From Sinomonas atrocyanea (GTDB lineage Bacteria; Actinomycetota; Actinomycetes; Actinomycetales; Micrococcaceae), in NCBI RefSeq assembly GCF_001577305.1, contig NZ_CP014518.1, positions 4,030,001 through 4,094,000 of the forward strand: a stretch of 64,000 bases of DNA, read 5' to 3'. The notes under the pieces are model-generated. The model ran no database searches and was not told where the DNA came from. It saw nothing but the letters and a program-made list of their open reading frames with translations. The translations under genes were made by a program, and so were the position numbers. This document shows, one piece after another, positions 51,048 to 60,298 of this stretch; the stretch's first letter is position 1; every line of letters starts with the position of its first letter.

Positions 51048-52376
51048 TCAGAAGAAGGTCTGGACGAGGTCGACGACGCGGTCGTCGTCCTGCGAGGCCA
51101 CGACGGGCAGGAAGCGCCACTTGTCGAAGGTGGTGCAGGGGTGCGACAGCCCCAGCGCGACGACCGAACCCATAGAGACGTCCTGGCCCGCCAGCCCCAG
51201 ATAGCTGTGCTGGTCGTTCATGGCCAGGATCGAGGCCTCCGCGAGGGGCGCCCACGCGCCGTCCAGGTCGGCCGCGACGCCGCGGGGCACCGGGAGCCCC
51301 TCGTCGAACGGGAAGTCCCGCTTCCCGCCGTCGAGCAGCGCGAGGCCCCGCTCCGGGTGGGACACCACACGGGCGACGCCGCGCATCGCCGAGCGCAGTC
51401 GGCTCGCCGTTGCGGGGCCTGCGGCTCGGGCGCTCCCCTCGTCGAACGGGGAGATCTGGCGGTAGAACCCGTCGTCGTGCGTGATGTAGGCGCCGCTGCG
51501 CAGCGTCCACAGGGTGCGCGGGCCGCCGGTGCGCGAGTCGCCGGTGCGCGGATCGTCGGCCATCGCGCTGCCGTACACGTCGGCGACCACGTCGGGGTAG
51601 GCGCTTCCGCCGGCCGTGACGTAGAGGTCGCCCTCGCCGTCGTACAGCTCCTCCAGGTCGCGGTGCAGTTCGACCTGCCGCTCCACGTAGGAGCGCACGG
51701 CGGCGAGGGACTCTTCCGACCGGTCGTGCGCGAGGGAACCCTCGTAGCCGGAGACGCCCGCCAGGCGGAGGACGTCGGAAGCGGCAGCCCGCCGCGCGAC
51801 GTCGTGCGCCTCGGCGACCGTCCGCGCCCCGGTGCGCCCACCGGGAGCGCCCAGCTCCACGCACACGTCCACCGGCCGGGGCGTGCCGGCCCGGCGGAGC
51901 CCGCGCTCCATCGCCTCGAGCGTCTCGATCGAGTCCGCCCAGCAGACGAAGCGGAGCTCCGGGTCCGCCAGCTCCCCGGCGAGGTAGGCCAGCGAGCGCT
52001 CGTCGACCACGGAATTGGCCAGCATGATGGACGCGAGGCCGAAGCTGCGCGCGGTGCGGACCTGCCCCATGGTGGCGAGCGTGATGCCGAGGCTGCCGGC
52101 GTCGAGCTGCTGCTGCCACAGCGAGGGAGCCATGGTGGTCTTGCCGTGCGGCATCAGCTCGAGCCCGCGCTCCGCGCACCACCGGCCCATCACGGTGAGG
52201 TTGTGCCTGATCCGTTCGCCGTCGAGGGCGACGATCGGGGTCCAGAACTCGGAGAGCCTCGGCCCGCTGGCGAGGAACTCGGCCACCGTCATCCCGACGG
52301 CGCGGTCCGGGATTCCCTTGTCACGCGCGGAGAGTCGGGTGGTGCCCAGCTCCCCCAGTCGCAGCTGCCCTGGCAT
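51048..52376 (-). CDS. PLP-dependent D-threonine-aldolase/D-serine-dehydratase-like enzyme
   Basis: A 442-residue fold-type III (alanine-racemase-fold) PLP enzyme. The Schiff-base Lys79 is in LELMPHGKTTMAPSL. The C-terminal domain ends with a probable divalent metal site in DQHSYLG and SHPCTTFDKW (His and Cys, as in D-serine dehydratase and D-threonine aldolase). D-glucosaminate dehydratase of Pseudomonas belongs to this family and turns glucosaminate into 2-keto-3-deoxygluconate and ammonia. Given the neighbours, that reaction is my preferred reading; D-serine or D-threonine are alternatives. AAGGAAAGAC precedes the ATG. Confidence 0.85.
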   Translation of the reverse strand: MPGQLRLGELGTTRLSARDKGIPDRAVGMTVAEFLASGPRLSEFWTPIVALDGERIRHNLTVMGRWCAERGLELMPHGKTTMAPSLWQQQLDAGSLGITLATMGQVRTARSFGLASIMLANSVVDERSLAYLAGELADPELRFVCWADSIETLEAMERGLRRAGTPRPVDVCVELGAPGGRTGARTVAEAHDVARRAAASDVLRLAGVSGYEGSLAHDRSEESLAAVRSYVERQVELHRDLEELYDGEGDLYVTAGGSAYPDVVADVYGSAMADDPRTGDSRTGGPRTLWTLRSGAYITHDDGFYRQISPFDEGSARAAGPATASRLRSAMRGVARVVSHPERGLALLDGGKRDFPFDEGLPVPRGVAADLDGAWAPLAEASILAMNDQHSYLGLAGQDVSMGSVVALGLSHPCTTFDKWRFLPVVASQDDDRVVDLVQTFF

Positions 52377-52403
52377 GTCTTTCCTTCGAGTTTCGGGTGT
52401 TCC

Positions 52404-52796
52404 TCAGCGGCCCTCGGGCACTGCGGCGACCACGTCGATCTCGACGAGGATGTTCGCCAGCTGCGACCCGACCGTGGTGCGGACCGGGTAGGGCTCGGAG
52501 AAGAACTCTTGGTACGCCTCGTTGAAGGCGGCGAAGTCGGCCAGGTCGGCGAGGTGCACGGTGGTCTTGACGCAGTCGTCCAGGGTGAGGCCGCGCTCGG
52601 CGAGGACGGCCTGGATGTTGCGCAGCACCTGGCGGGTCTGCTCGGCGACGGAGTCGGCGACGGCGCCCGTGGCGGGATCCTGCGGGCCGAAGCCGGCGGT
52701 GTAGACGAATCCGTTGGCCTCGATCGCCTGGCTGTAGGGGCCGGCGGGCTGCGGGGCGTTGGTGGTGCGGAAGGCAGTCTTGGTGGTGACGGTCAT
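52404..52796 (-). CDS. ridA: RidA family enamine/imine deaminase
   Basis: A 130-residue RidA/YjgF protein that hydrolyses reactive enamines and imines from PLP dehydratases. Conserved parts: YSQAIEANGFVYTAGFGPQDPATG, VLRNIQAVLAERGLTLDDCVKTTVHLAD, and Arg106 in EPYPVRTTVG, the substrate-carboxylate Arg. It fits next to the PLP dehydratase gene, whose product passes through a 2-aminoacrylate-like intermediate. The ATG is preceded by AGAGGACACC. Confidence 0.92.
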   Translation of the reverse strand: MTVTTKTAFRTTNAPQPAGPYSQAIEANGFVYTAGFGPQDPATGAVADSVAEQTRQVLRNIQAVLAERGLTLDDCVKTTVHLADLADFAAFNEAYQEFFSEPYPVRTTVGSQLANILVEIDVVAAVPEGR

Positions 52797-52835
52797 GAGG
52801 TGTCCTCTTCTCTGGCGAAGTCTCAGTACGTGGGT

Positions 52836-54206
52836 CTAGTGGGTGGAGGTCTCGGTGGCCGTGGCCTCAGCTGCGGGCTCGTGGAGACGCCCTGCGTCCT
52901 CGGTGTCCGGCCGGAAGGAAGCGTAGGCGGTGGCGACCACGCCGATGAGGGCGATGACCGCGACGTAGATGATCACGGGCCACACGCTGCCGAAGGCGGC
53001 CGAGAGGGCGGTCGCTATGAGCGGCGCGAAGCCGCCGCCGATCGTGTTCGAGATCTGGTAGCCGATGTTGACCCCGGTGGTGCGGGCCTCGACGTCGAAC
53101 ATCTCGACCAGCATCGTCTGGAGGGTGCCCTGCATGGCCACGCCGGGGATCACGAAGCCGACCACCATGCCCAGCCAGATCAGGATCGCCGTCTGGGTGC
53201 TGAAGAGCGCGAAGGCCGGGTAGACCAGCAGGGCGAACCCGATGCACGCGCCGATGTAGACCTTGCGGCGGCCGATCCTGTCCGAGAGGCTCCCCCACAT
53301 CGGGGCGACGAAGATCTGCAGGACGCCCACAATCATGGTGCCGATGAAGCCCACCTGGGCCTGGGTGCCCTTGGAGACCATGTAGGCGAGGCCGAACGTC
53401 AGGACGACATACCCGGCGATGCTCTGCGGCAGGCCGATGAGGATGCCGAGGATGGCGTTCTTCGGGTGGCGGAAGACCTCGCGGAGCGGGGACTTGCGCT
53501 GGGCGCCCTTGAGTTCGCGGTTCGCCGACAGCTCCTTGAACTCCTCGGACTCCTCCAGCTTGGACCGCAGCACGATCGCCACGATGGCCAGGACGAGGGC
53601 GAGGAGGAACGGGACACGCCAGCCCCACTCCATGAAGAACGACTTGGGACCGGCGCCGAAGGCCGCCATCAGGCCGGCCGAGGCCACGTTGGCGATGCCG
53701 GCACCGCTGATGAGCAGCGCGCCGTAGAGGCCGCGCTTGCCGGCCGGGGCGTGCTCAACGACGAGCGCCGCCGCGCCGCCCATCTCGCCGCCGACGAAGA
53801 GCCCCTGCAGCATCCGGAAGAAGAGCAGGAGGATCGGCGCGGCGATCCCGATGGAGCTGGCCGAGGGGATCAGGCCGATCGCCGCCGTCGAGATGCCCAT
53901 GCCGATGACGGTGATCATCAGGGTGGTCTTCCGGCCCATGCGGTCGCCGATGTGGCCGAAGATCAGGCCGCCGATCGGCCGGAGCAGGAAGCCGAACGCG
54001 AAGCTGGCGAACGAGGAGAGCGTCCCGACCACGGGGTTGTCGCCCGGGAAGAACACCGCGGGGAAGACCGTGGCCGAGGCCAGCCCGTAGAGGTAGTAGT
54101 CGAAGTACTCCATGAGCGTGCCGATCGCGCCGCCAGCGACCGTGCGGCGCTGCTTCGCTGAGATCGAGCGCCACCCCGATTGCGGTACCTGGTATGCCTG
54201 TGCCAC
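52836..54206 (-). CDS. MHS-family MFS transporter
   Basis: A 456-residue transporter of the metabolite:H+ symporter group (ShiA/ProP relatives), with 12 predicted helices. It starts with the typical GAIGTLMEYFDYYLYGLAS, then LLRPIGGLIFGHIGDRMGRK (loop 2-3), and GSLSDRIGRRKVYI in the second half. It likely imports the sugar acid or N-acyl-D-amino acid used by the operon. GTG start follows AAGGAGG. It is the first gene of the operon and divergent from the DauR-like regulator. Confidence 0.9.
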   Translation of the reverse strand: MAQAYQVPQSGWRSISAKQRRTVAGGAIGTLMEYFDYYLYGLASATVFPAVFFPGDNPVVGTLSSFASFAFGFLLRPIGGLIFGHIGDRMGRKTTLMITVIGMGISTAAIGLIPSASSIGIAAPILLLFFRMLQGLFVGGEMGGAAALVVEHAPAGKRGLYGALLISGAGIANVASAGLMAAFGAGPKSFFMEWGWRVPFLLALVLAIVAIVLRSKLEESEEFKELSANRELKGAQRKSPLREVFRHPKNAILGILIGLPQSIAGYVVLTFGLAYMVSKGTQAQVGFIGTMIVGVLQIFVAPMWGSLSDRIGRRKVYIGACIGFALLVYPAFALFSTQTAILIWLGMVVGFVIPGVAMQGTLQTMLVEMFDVEARTTGVNIGYQISNTIGGGFAPLIATALSAAFGSVWPVIIYVAVIALIGVVATAYASFRPDTEDAGRLHEPAAEATATETSTH

Positions 54207-54302
54207 GAGAGCCTCCTTGCCCCGATGTGTGCAGATGCGGTGAGTGCGGGCGGCGAGTCGCCCGGCCCTTCGGTGATGAAGCTAGCACCCCCTTGAACAG
54301 TC

Positions 54303-54333
54303 TGTCTATGGCCAATACAATTTGTCTATGGCC
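54303..54333. promoter_or_regulatory. Direct repeats TGTCTATGGCC, candidate DauR-type operator
   Basis: TGTCTATGGCC occurs at 54303-54313 and again at 54323-54333, spaced 20 bases start to start (two helical turns), between the MHS transporter and the regulator gene. Confidence 0.6.
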
Positions 54334-54357
54334 TTCGGCGACGCGTAGGACTGACCC

Positions 54358-55098
54358 ATGAGCGAGGTAGACATGACCCTGACTTCGGCCCAGCCGGCAG
54401 CTGACCACCCGCTCGCCCGCATGGGAACCTACGAGTCCGTGGACGAAATCCTCGCCGTGTTCCGCCCGGCCATGCACGCGATGGCCGCGGCCGTGGGGCC
54501 CGGGTGCGAGGTGGTGCTGCACGACCTCTCGGCCCCCGACGTGGACCTCGGCCATACGATCGCCGCGATCGAGAACGGGCACGTGACCGGGCGCGAGGTG
54601 GGCGGCCCGTCGTCGAGCCTCGGCGCCGGGGTGCTCCACAACCAGGGCGCGGAGCACAACGCGTTCGGCTACCGCGGCTTCACGGCCGACGGGCGCGAGC
54701 TGCGGTGCTCCTCCGTGTACTTCCGCAACTCGGCCGGGCGCATCATCGCCGCCCTCTGCATCAACTTCGACATCAGCACCATCCAGCGCCTGCAGTCCCT
54801 CCTCCAGGGCCTGCTACCGGCTGCCGCGTCCGACTCCCCCGAGCAGCCGAACGAGTTCTTCGGCCGGGACCTCGTGGCGGTGATGGACGCGATGGTCACC
54901 GAGGCCATCCGTGAGGTGGGCAAGCCCGTGGACCAGATGAGCCGCGACGACCGCATCGCGATCCTGACCAAGCTCGACCAGCAGGGCGTGCTGCAGATGC
55001 GGAAAGGGATCGACCGCGTCGCGGCACGGTTGGGGATCTCGCGGGTGACGGCGTATTCGTATCTTGATGAGGCGCGGAACCACGACACGGGCGAGTGA
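54358..55098 (+). CDS. DauR/YheO-type transcriptional regulator
   Basis: A 246-residue regulator: an N-terminal YheO-like PAS domain (about residues 28-140; CEVVLHDLSAPDVDLGHTIAAIENG, then CSSVYFRNSAGRIIAALCINFDIS) and a C-terminal HTH (about 195-240; LTKLDQQGVLQMRKGIDRV and ARLGISRVTAYSYLDEAR). Pseudomonas DauR of this type represses D-arginine catabolism. Here it faces the D-amino-acid-type operon, the obvious target. The ATG at 54358 or the one at residue 6 could be used; TAGGA is upstream. Confidence 0.88.
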   Translation: MSEVDMTLTSAQPAADHPLARMGTYESVDEILAVFRPAMHAMAAAVGPGCEVVLHDLSAPDVDLGHTIAAIENGHVTGREVGGPSSSLGAGVLHNQGAEHNAFGYRGFTADGRELRCSSVYFRNSAGRIIAALCINFDISTIQRLQSLLQGLLPAAASDSPEQPNEFFGRDLVAVMDAMVTEAIREVGKPVDQMSRDDRIAILTKLDQQGVLQMRKGIDRVAARLGISRVTAYSYLDEARNHDTGE

Positions 55099-55376
55099 TC
55101 GTCCATGGGCCACAGCTAGCGCCTGAACGGTAAGCGTCCGCGACCAGCGCGCCGAGAATGGACCTTTCGTCAATCTGCTGGTGACGGCAGAGCCTCCGTT
55201 GCCTTGTGCGACAGGCTGCCCGTCCGGGATCGAACGCGCCACAAGCTGTGGCATTTCTGCTGCTTCCGATAGGACGAAAGAAAGTTCCCGGCCTCACTGG
55301 TGGGCAATGACCTGGCCGCACACCTCCTCACCGGACGATTCGGCCTGATGACAGCCTTCGCCCTCGACTCCGTTGA

Positions 55377-55601
55377 TCAAGGGACCGTGAGGTCGAGCTC
55401 GGCGATGGTGCCTTGCGGTACATCGGCAGAGAGTTCTATGGCGAAGGAGCCGTGTGCGCGGCGGGTGACGAGGATTCCGTGTCCGGGGTTGGCGAGTGCG
55501 TGTTGAATGGCCTGGTCGACGATCCGATCGAGCTCGGCTTCGAGGCCTTCTCGACTGTCTATCTCCAGTGTCACGGCGTAGTCGGTTGTCTTGGGTGCCA
55601 T
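55377..55601 (-). CDS. Hypothetical 74-residue protein
   Basis: Small acidic soluble protein: VTLEIDSREGLEAELDRIVDQ, then GHGILVTRRAHGSFAIELSADV. The pattern of alternating hydrophobic residues looks like a real alpha-beta fold, and AAGAAGAGA precedes the ATG. No family recognised. It lies between the DauR-like gene and the MFS gene with non-coding spacers of about 270 bases on either side. Confidence 0.55.
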   Translation of the reverse strand: MAPKTTDYAVTLEIDSREGLEAELDRIVDQAIQHALANPGHGILVTRRAHGSFAIELSADVPQGTIAELDLTVP

Positions 55602-55867
55602 TGTCTCTTCTTTTCTTGAATTGGTCGGTCGCGGGGATTACGGTGCTGAGGCCGAAGTCTCCGCACCCGTGGGCCCGTCTCTGACCTGCTTCCCGGAATG
55701 GTTGGTCGCGACGGAGAGCGGCGCCATGACCGACCGCATGCGATGGGCACTGGGAAGGGCCGTGCGAGATGGTGGGTCCGAGGCGGGTGGCGGTGCCTTC
55801 CGTTTCCACCCGTCTCGGACCCGGCTTCAGGGAGCGGAACCAGTAGGACGCTCGTTGAGGTCGCGGC

Positions 55868-57271
55868 TCAGGGCTCGCGGTCCAGTACAGCGGGTGCTGC
55901 CGTGCGCGCTGAGCCATCGGAGGGGGTCTGTCGAGAGCTGGTGACGGCGCTGGCTTCGGCGAGGCTTCGGTTCTTGGTCTCGGGCGCAAGGACCATGGAG
56001 ACGATTAGCCCGGCCGCGGTCAGGCCTGCGGCGACCATCATCGTCGGGCCGGTGCCGATGCTGTCGAGGCCAAGGGGGAGGAGGAAGGTGCCTATTGCCG
56101 CGCCGATCCTGCTGACTGCGGTCACGACTCCCATCGCGGTTGCCCGGATCTCGGTGGGGAAGATCTCGTTGGGGTAGGACCATTCCAGAATGTTGGGGCC
56201 GCCTGATGCGAGGGCGTAGAAGGCGAAGGCGCCAATCACCAGGGGGGCGGGTCCGGATGGGGCGACCGCCAGGATGATCATGGGCGCCAGCATCGCGACG
56301 AACGACCAGATCAGCAGGGGTCGCCTGCCCATGGTCTCGGTCCAGCGGAGCGCGGGCAGGCATCCAAGCAGGAACAGGAGGCTGATCAGGGTGTAGCCGA
56401 GATTGGACATGTTGCCCTCGCCGAGCCCGAAGGAGCCGAGGATCTGGGGGCCGAATGTGTACATGGCGAACAGGGGGGTGACAGCGGCGAGATAGAAGAA
56501 TCCGCAGAAGAACGTCCTGCGCAGGTACTGTCCCCGCAGCAGGGCCTTGAAGCCGAGCTGCTTCACGGCGGGCGCTTCCTCGCGGGCCATGCCGGTCAGG
56601 TCCACATCGTCGCCGAACACCGATCGGACGACCTGCTGGGCCTCGGCCACGCGGCCCTTGGAGATCAGCCATCGCGGGGATTCGGGGGTTCCGATGCGCA
56701 TGAGGAGGATGACCGCTCCCGGCACGATGGCACTGCCGAGCATGAACCGCCAGGATGCGTCGCCGAAGACGGCGGACATCGCAAATCCGACGAAGGTGGC
56801 GACGGTGGCGCCGATGAACCAGAAGACGACGAGCGAACCTAGCATTGCGCCGCGTTTCTTGGCCGGCAGCCATTCCGCCAGGAGCGCGGTCGCGATGGGG
56901 TAGTCAGCGCCGATAGCAATGCCGATGATCAGCCGCAGGAGGATCAATTGCCATGGGGCATTGACGAAGACGCACAGTGCCGACGCCACGACCAGGGCAA
57001 TGAGGTCGACCGTGTACATCAGCTGCCGGCCGATGCGGTCGGTTACCCGGCCGAAGGCCATTCCGCCGATGAAGATCCCGATGAGAGCCGCAGCGCCTGC
57101 CAAGCTCTCCTCGCTGGTGCTCAGCCGGAGTTCAGGGGTCATGCCGACCAGAGCGATTCCGATGATGCTCAGAAGATAGCCGTCCAAGAACGGGCCGCCT
57201 GCGCTCTGCAGGAGCAGCTTCTTGTGGAACCGGGTCAGAGGTGCGTTGTCGAGGAACGATGCTGTGCTCAT
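55868..57271 (-). CDS. MFS sugar/aromatic-acid-type transporter
   Basis: A 467-residue transporter of the sugar-porter/aromatic acid symporter type. It has GRVTDRIGRQLMYTVDLIA (loop 2-3), ESPRWLISKGRVAEA (PESPRWL-type motif after helix 6) and WTETMGRRPLLIW in the second half. Twelve hydrophobic segments are apparent. The first 24 codons of the longest frame lack a ribosome site; AAAGGAGGG lies just before the ATG at 57271, which is chosen. It is divergent from the FdhF/YdeP gene. Confidence 0.9.
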   Translation of the reverse strand: MSTASFLDNAPLTRFHKKLLLQSAGGPFLDGYLLSIIGIALVGMTPELRLSTSEESLAGAAALIGIFIGGMAFGRVTDRIGRQLMYTVDLIALVVASALCVFVNAPWQLILLRLIIGIAIGADYPIATALLAEWLPAKKRGAMLGSLVVFWFIGATVATFVGFAMSAVFGDASWRFMLGSAIVPGAVILLMRIGTPESPRWLISKGRVAEAQQVVRSVFGDDVDLTGMAREEAPAVKQLGFKALLRGQYLRRTFFCGFFYLAAVTPLFAMYTFGPQILGSFGLGEGNMSNLGYTLISLLFLLGCLPALRWTETMGRRPLLIWSFVAMLAPMIILAVAPSGPAPLVIGAFAFYALASGGPNILEWSYPNEIFPTEIRATAMGVVTAVSRIGAAIGTFLLPLGLDSIGTGPTMMVAAGLTAAGLIVSMVLAPETKNRSLAEASAVTSSRQTPSDGSARTAAPAVLDREP

Positions 57272-57367
57272 TAACCCTCCTTTGGGTTGCTGGAGCTGGG
57301 GGAATGATGCGGGCAGGGAACCTTCAAATGTTGTGTGGGTCACGTATGCATGTGCGCCGCGCTACTA

Positions 57368-57388
57368 GTGTTCTGCAGCAAAGAACAC
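57368..57388. promoter_or_regulatory. Inverted repeat near the MFS promoter
   Basis: GTGTTCT and AGAACAC are perfect complements separated by seven bases, within 120 bases of the MFS start codon. Confidence 0.6.
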
Positions 57389-57597
57389 CTGTCAAGGGTC
57401 GTTATTCTCCCGCCTCGCCTCCCCGGAATTCTTCCAGCGGATCTCCTCGCTTCAAGCCCGTCACCCCCCGGTTCTCCCGACATTGCGCCGGAAGAACTGC
57501 GAAGGAAGCCACCAACGGGCGAGGTGACCGGGCTCTGTGGCACGCCTTCCGGAGGAGGGGAACCGCTTGAGTAGGCCTCGGCCCTAGTGCACCCATT

Positions 57598-57618
57598 GTT
57601 TGGTATAACAGATCAAAC
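57598..57618. promoter_or_regulatory. Inverted repeat overlapping a likely -10 element
   Basis: GTTTG and CAAAC arms flank GTATAACAGAT; the whole resembles a GntR-type TTGGTATAACA site and contains a TATAAC -10-like sequence about 140 bases before the oxidoreductase start. Confidence 0.5.
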
Positions 57619-57751
57619 GGAAGCCATTGCGAGGCCTATGGGACTCCCGGGACGGGGGTGGGCTTGAAGTAAGCCGCCGCACGTCATGGTTCCGGGCGTC
57701 GAGAGCTCGGGGGCTGGCCGCAGGTACGGCAATGCTGATGAAGGGAAGCGC

Positions 57752-60064
57752 ATGCTGGTTCGGAAGCCGCAGGTTGAGGACATCGACGAAGATGCCCTCG
57801 AGGTGCATGCGCCCAAGACCGCCGCGGCGGGGGTGAAGGCGGTCGCGGTGGCACTGCAGCGGGGCCTGGCCCAGGCCGGCGCTGCCCGGACGGTGCGCGG
57901 GATGCTGCGGATCAACCAGCGCAGCGGCTTCGACTGCCCTGGGTGCGCATGGCCCGAATCGACCACCGGGCGGAGGAAGCCGGCGGAATTCTGCGAGAAC
58001 GGCGCGAAGGCGATTGCCGAGGAGTCCACCGTGCGCACGGTCACCCCCGAGTGGTGGGCGGCACACCCGATCGTCGAGCTCGAGGGCAGGAGCGAGTTCT
58101 GGCTCGGCTCCCGCGGCCGGATCACCGAGCCGATGGTGATCCGGCCGGGGGAGAGTCACTACTCGCCCATCTCGTGGGGAGAGGCCTTCGACCTCATCGC
58201 CGAGCACCTCCGGGCCACGACTCCTGATCGCTGCGTCTTCTACACCTCGGGGCGCACTGCGAACGAGACGGCGTTCCTGTACCAGCTCTTCGCTCGGTCG
58301 CTGGGCACGAACAACCTCCCGGACTGCTCGAACATGTGCCACGAGTCCTCCGGATTTGCCCTCGGCCCCACCATCGGGGTGGGCAAGGGCACGGTGTCCC
58401 TGGAGGACATCCACCACTCCGAGCTGGTGCTGGTGGTGGGGCAGAACCCGGGGACGAACCACCCTCGCATGCTCTCGGCGCTGGCCGAGTGCAAGGGGAA
58501 CGGTGGGAAGGTCGTGGCGGTGAACCCGCTGCCCGAGGCCGGGCTGCTGAACTTCAAGGACCCCCAGACCCCGCGCGGGGTGATCGGGGACGGGGTCTCG
58601 ATCGCGGACGAGTTCCTCAAGATCAAGGTCGGCGGGGATCTGGCCCTGTTCCAGGCCCTCGGCCACCTGCTCCTCGCGGCCGAGGAGCGCGACCCGGGCT
58701 CCGTCGTCGACCGTTCCTTCGTCGAGGCACAGACCCTCGGCTTCGCGGAGTATGCGGCCGCCCGGCGCACCCTCGACTGGGAGGCGACGGAGCGGGCAAC
58801 CGGGCTGTGGCGGGCCCAGATCGAGACGGTCGCGGACATGATGATCGCCTCGAAGGCGACGATCATCTGCTGGGCGCTGGGGCTGACGCAGCAGCCGCAC
58901 TCGGTGAACACGCTCAAGGAGATCGTGAACCTGCTCCTGCTCCAGGGGAACTTCGGCAAGCCAGGGGCGGGGGCGTGCCCGGTGCGCGGGCACTCGAACG
59001 TCCAGGGCGACCGGACGATGGGGATCTGGGAGAAGCCCACCGAGAAGTTCATCGCCGCGCTCGAGGCCGAGTTCGGGATCCTGTTCCCCCGCGACCACGG
59101 CTACGAGTCGGTCGAGACCCAGCACGCGCTCGAGGACGGTGACGTGGACGTGTTCGTCTCCATGGGCGGCAACTTCCTCTCCGCAGCCTCGGACACCGAG
59201 AGCACGAGGGCAGGCCTGAAGCGCACGGGTCTGACGGTGCACGTCTCGACCAAGCCGAACCTCTCGCACGTCGCCCACGGGCGCACCTCCCTCGTCCTGC
59301 CCACCTTGGGCCGGACCGACCTCGACGACAGGCACCCGCGGGGGCGCCAGTTCGTCACCGTCGAGGACTCCATGTCCGTCGTCCACCGCAGCCAGGGCCG
59401 GCTGCGCCCGGTCTCCGAGCACCTCCTCGCCGAGCCGGTCATCGTCGCCCGCATGGCCCAGGCGGCCCTCGGCGAGGACCACCCGGTCGACTGGCGCGCC
59501 ATGGCGGAGGACTACGACGTGATCCGCGACCACATCTCCCGCGTCATCCCCGGCTTCGAGGACTTCAACGCCCGCGTGCGGGGCAAGGACGGCTTCGTCC
59601 TGCCCTCCCCGCCACGGGACACCCGCACCTTCGCCACAGACATCGGCAGGGCGAGGTTCACCGTGTCCCCGCTGGAGTATCTCACGGCCCCGCCCGGGCA
59701 CCTGATCCTGCAGACCCTCAGGAGCCACGACCAGTACAACACCACGATCTACGGCCTCGATGACCGCTACCGCGGCATCTCCAACGCCCGCAGGGTGGTA
59801 CTGGTGAACCCCGATGACCTGGCCGAGCTGGGCTTCGCCGACCGCGAGCTCGTCGACGTCGTCTCGGTGTTCAACGGCGACGAGCGCCGCGCCGAGGCCT
59901 TCCGCCTCGTCGGGTACCCGACCGCCAGGGGCTGCGCGGCCGCCTACTACCCCGAAGCCAACGTCCTGGTCCATAAGGACCTCGTCGCCCGCGAGTCCAG
60001 CACCCCCGGCTACAAGGCCGTCACCATCAGATTCGAAAGGCGCGCAGCCGGTTGTCAGGCCTGA
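57752..60064 (+). CDS. FdhF/YdeP-family molybdopterin oxidoreductase
   Basis: A 770-residue molybdopterin enzyme of the FdhF/YdeP (formate-dehydrogenase-alpha-like) family. The N-terminal Cys segment FDCPGCAWPE, then CENGAKAIAEE, is characteristic; only scattered Cys are present, so the usual four-Cys N-terminal cluster motif is incomplete. NMCHESSGFALGPTIGVGKG and VVGQNPGTNHPRML belong to the Mo-cofactor-binding core. The C-terminal GYPTARGCAAAYYPEANVLV matches the cofactor-capping domain. The true substrate is unknown; YdeP in E. coli is linked to acid resistance. The ATG at 57752 follows AAGGGAAG; a longer frame exists upstream. Confidence 0.85.
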   Translation: MLVRKPQVEDIDEDALEVHAPKTAAAGVKAVAVALQRGLAQAGAARTVRGMLRINQRSGFDCPGCAWPESTTGRRKPAEFCENGAKAIAEESTVRTVTPEWWAAHPIVELEGRSEFWLGSRGRITEPMVIRPGESHYSPISWGEAFDLIAEHLRATTPDRCVFYTSGRTANETAFLYQLFARSLGTNNLPDCSNMCHESSGFALGPTIGVGKGTVSLEDIHHSELVLVVGQNPGTNHPRMLSALAECKGNGGKVVAVNPLPEAGLLNFKDPQTPRGVIGDGVSIADEFLKIKVGGDLALFQALGHLLLAAEERDPGSVVDRSFVEAQTLGFAEYAAARRTLDWEATERATGLWRAQIETVADMMIASKATIICWALGLTQQPHSVNTLKEIVNLLLLQGNFGKPGAGACPVRGHSNVQGDRTMGIWEKPTEKFIAALEAEFGILFPRDHGYESVETQHALEDGDVDVFVSMGGNFLSAASDTESTRAGLKRTGLTVHVSTKPNLSHVAHGRTSLVLPTLGRTDLDDRHPRGRQFVTVEDSMSVVHRSQGRLRPVSEHLLAEPVIVARMAQAALGEDHPVDWRAMAEDYDVIRDHISRVIPGFEDFNARVRGKDGFVLPSPPRDTRTFATDIGRARFTVSPLEYLTAPPGHLILQTLRSHDQYNTTIYGLDDRYRGISNARRVVLVNPDDLAELGFADRELVDVVSVFNGDERRAEAFRLVGYPTARGCAAAYYPEANVLVHKDLVARESSTPGYKAVTIRFERRAAGCQA

Positions 60065-60298
60065 AGCCGGACATTTTCCCTTCATCGTGGGTTGCGGCCA
60101 GGGCCAGAAGCCGCCTCGCGCGGAGTGCGGGGACAGCAGGGAGCAGCATGGCATCTGCCACCCCGGGAAGCCCGGCTCATGCTGTGGGCACAGGGTGGGC
60201 GATTCGGCCGCGCTGATGGGCCACAGTCCGTCCGGGGGCACTGTGGTTCCGACGGGAGCGTCGGCGCCGGGTGGAGGAAGATGGAGACGATGCAGCCC

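Larger units (their letters stand above)
57272..57751. other. 480-base divergent promoter region
   Basis: No gene seen. The region separates the MFS gene and the molybdopterin oxidoreductase gene. It contains two inverted repeats and a TATAAC -10-like element near 57603. Confidence 0.6.

Noticed and set aside
52836..54161. Very long plus-strand open frames opposite the D-amino-acid operon
   Set aside because: Long frames arise from GC-rich codon bias opposite real genes; the products are low-complexity with no known motif.
60130..60230. Riboswitch-like CCGGGAAGCCCGG stretch between convergent genes
   Set aside because: No B12-box or other conserved core, and it lies after two gene ends, not before a start.
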